Assembly: GCA_020425835.1 (NCBI GenBank)
Contig: JAGQRC010000273.1
Span: 1 to 5,776, forward strand
Direction of reading: 5' to 3'
DNA length: 5,776 bases
Source of the DNA: Planctomycetota bacterium
Lineage (GTDB): Bacteria > Planctomycetota > UBA8108 > UBA1146 > JAJFFE01
Shown here: piece after piece, positions 4,443 through 5,776 of the stretch
Position numbering within the stretch: the stretch's first letter is position 1
Layout: every line of letters begins with the position of its first letter
Program-made: the position numbers and the translations under genes
The notes under the pieces: model-generated
Seen by the model: the letters and a program-made list of their open reading frames with translations, nothing else
Databases searched by the model: none
What the model was told of the DNA's origin: nothing

Positions 4443-5776
4443 ATGTCGATCTCATCCATGGCCCGTCTTCCGATGGTCGTCCTCGCCCTCCTTCTCGCCA
4501 GCCCCTGGGCGATTGCCAGCAATGACAATCTCGGTACTGGCAGAGTGCCGGTGTTCGGCGGTCATCAGTTGACGATGTTCGCAGGTCCGGGTGCTCCGGA
4601 CGCGATTCTCTACGCCCCCTCCGCAGCCGATGATCCCGGCTTCCGCGCCGATCTCGCGGCCAGCACCGGGGCGATCGTCGACTATTTCGACGCGCGGTTC
4701 GACACGCCCGTGCTCGATCTGCTGCGACTGTACGATGCGGTCTACACCTGGATCGACGGTCCCTGCGCGGACACCATCGGATTCGGGGATGTCTTGGCCG
4801 ACTATGTCGACGATGGGGGCACCGTCGTTCTCGGTGCATTCTGCACCTATACCTCGGGCTTCTCGCTCGCCGGTCGCATCATGGCTGCGGGCTACTGCCC
4901 CGTCGACTCGCTGACGGGCGCCAACCACTACTCCTTGGCCCCCTATGCCGGCGATGGGCGCGCGTATCTCCACGACTGCATCGTCGGGTACGAGGCGACC
5001 TATCGCGATGAGCTCGTGCTCCAGGGCAGCGGACAGCTCGACGGCACCTACACCGATGGCGAGATCGCCGCGGCCTTCCGACCCGACCGACGCGTCGTCT
5101 ACACCAACGGACTCTACCTGGCCGGTGGGGGACAGTGGATCGAGCTCCTGACCAACGCGCTCACCGGACGTGACCGTCTCTTCGCCCTCGTCTACGACGG
5201 GTCGACCTACGACAGCACCTTCGCGCTCGCGGCGAGCGAGCTCGGCTACAACTCACTGATCGTCGACACCGAGGCGGCGTTCCTCTCGTCGATGAGCAGC
5301 GGGGCCTGGGACGTCGTCGTGATGGAAGTGCCCGGTGGGATGATCTCCGTGAACGCCGCCGCCGCGCTCTCGGACTACATCACGATGGGAGGGCACGCGA
5401 TCGTCTGCTACTGGGACTGGGATGGCTCGTTCGGTCCGGACGCCGCCGCCCTCCTTCGCAGCACGTTCGGAATCGCCGCCACCGTCAGCCTGGACACGCC
5501 GGCCGAGGTGTACGCCTGGAGGCTCCAGCACCCGCTCTGGGATCGGCCGCACGACGTGGTCAGCGTCCCGGTCGAGGCGGACTACTGGAGCGACAACGGT
5601 GACAAGTTCCAGACGGCGTTCGGAGCGATCGGCGTCGGCGGATACACCTCCTCGCTCGCGGTCGGGGAGGCCGCAGTCGTGCTCGCGAACAATGGTCGCA
5701 CCATCGCGAACGGCTTCCTCCCCGACGATCTCGACGATGTCGAGGCCTCCCACCTCGCCATGAACCAGCTGCGTTA
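4443..5776 (+). CDS. Secreted protein with two tandem Rossmann/GATase1-like domains (3' end outside window)
   Basis: The frame is open to the window edge (444 codons visible), so the C terminus is missing. The N terminus is a clear Sec signal peptide: Arg8, a hydrophobic run LPMVVLALLLA, and a likely cleavage site AIA|SN after residue 25. The mature part appears to hold two related alpha/beta domains. The first (about 35-240) has YDAVYTWIDG (97-106) and LADYVDDGGTVVLGAF (about 118-133). The second (about 245-440) has FALVYDGSTYDS (247-258), WDVVVMEVPGG (289-299) and LSDYITMGGHAIVCYW (309-324). The strand, helix, (A)DY-GG and hydrophobic-strand pattern resembles flavodoxin-like, ThuA-like or class I glutamine-amidotransferase-like folds found in secreted proteins, but I see no clear nucleophile-elbow Cys, so enzymatic activity is doubtful. 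The protein is Asp-, Tyr- and Trp-rich. It would act in the periplasm, at the surface or outside. A sorting domain may follow beyond the window. Function unknown. Confidence 0.8.
   Translation, partial: MSISSMARLPMVVLALLLASPWAIASNDNLGTGRVPVFGGHQLTMFAGPGAPDAILYAPSAADDPGFRADLAASTGAIVDYFDARFDTPVLDLLRLYDAVYTWIDGPCADTIGFGDVLADYVDDGGTVVLGAFCTYTSGFSLAGRIMAAGYCPVDSLTGANHYSLAPYAGDGRAYLHDCIVGYEATYRDELVLQGSGQLDGTYTDGEIAAAFRPDRRVVYTNGLYLAGGGQWIELLTNALTGRDRLFALVYDGSTYDSTFALAASELGYNSLIVDTEAAFLSSMSSGAWDVVVMEVPGGMISVNAAAALSDYITMGGHAIVCYWDWDGSFGPDAAALLRSTFGIAATVSLDTPAEVYAWRLQHPLWDRPHDVVSVPVEADYWSDNGDKFQTAFGAIGVGGYTSSLAVGEAAVVLANNGRTIANGFLPDDLDDVEASHLAMNQLR

Noticed and set aside
4458..4460. Alternative ATG start for the secreted protein
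   Set aside because: It is in frame but 19 bases from the strong Shine-Dalgarno, whereas the ATG at 4443 is close to it. The signal peptide would remain either way.
4067..4528. N-terminal extension of the protease frame by up to 154 residues
   Set aside because: The extension crosses the spacer and overlaps the start, ribosome site and signal-peptide region of the divergent gene. Its composition is Arg/Ser/Pro-rich, and the GGAAGG site supports the start at 4066.
4120..4572. Plus-strand open frame covering the spacer and the start of the secreted-protein gene
   Set aside because: Its translation is low-complexity (Arg, Ser, Pro), it has no ribosome site, and it conflicts with a gene that has a strong Shine-Dalgarno and a signal peptide.

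Overview
The window is high-GC DNA with tightly packed genes, short gaps, strong Shine-Dalgarno sites at some starts and a Sec-type signal peptide. It looks like a bacterial chromosome, probably from a Gram-negative lineage. The candidate sigma-54 promoter and the type of secreted protein would fit Myxococcota or a related environmental phylum, but nothing here fixes the taxonomy.

Left part (2-3517, plus strand): the 3' two thirds of cysS (cysteinyl-tRNA synthetase) runs straight into truD (tRNA pseudouridine-13 synthase) through a 4-base ATGA overlap, so two tRNA-related functions are translationally coupled. A gap of about 130 bases with a long palindromic hairpin follows. Then comes a MobA-like (GT-A fold) nucleotidyltransferase family protein of unknown substrate.

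Right part: a small minus-strand gene (3539-4066) faces the nucleotidyltransferase gene, with only 21 bases between the two stop codons. That gap holds a perfect 7-bp hairpin. The minus-strand gene encodes a 175-residue papain-fold cysteine protease of the YopT (C58) type, with the expected Cys, His and Asp motifs in order and no secretion signal. About 375 bases separate it from a divergent plus-strand gene (4443 to the window edge) for an exported protein built from two tandem Rossmann/flavodoxin-like (GATase1-like) domains. This spacer carries a good sigma-70-type promoter for the protease, with its -10 inside an inverted repeat. It also carries a well-spaced sigma-54-type -24/-12 element upstream of the secreted-protein gene.

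The left block is housekeeping. The protease, its structured promoter and the divergent secreted protein are the accessory and least understood part of the window. No RNA genes, insertion sequences, CRISPR arrays or attachment sites were seen.
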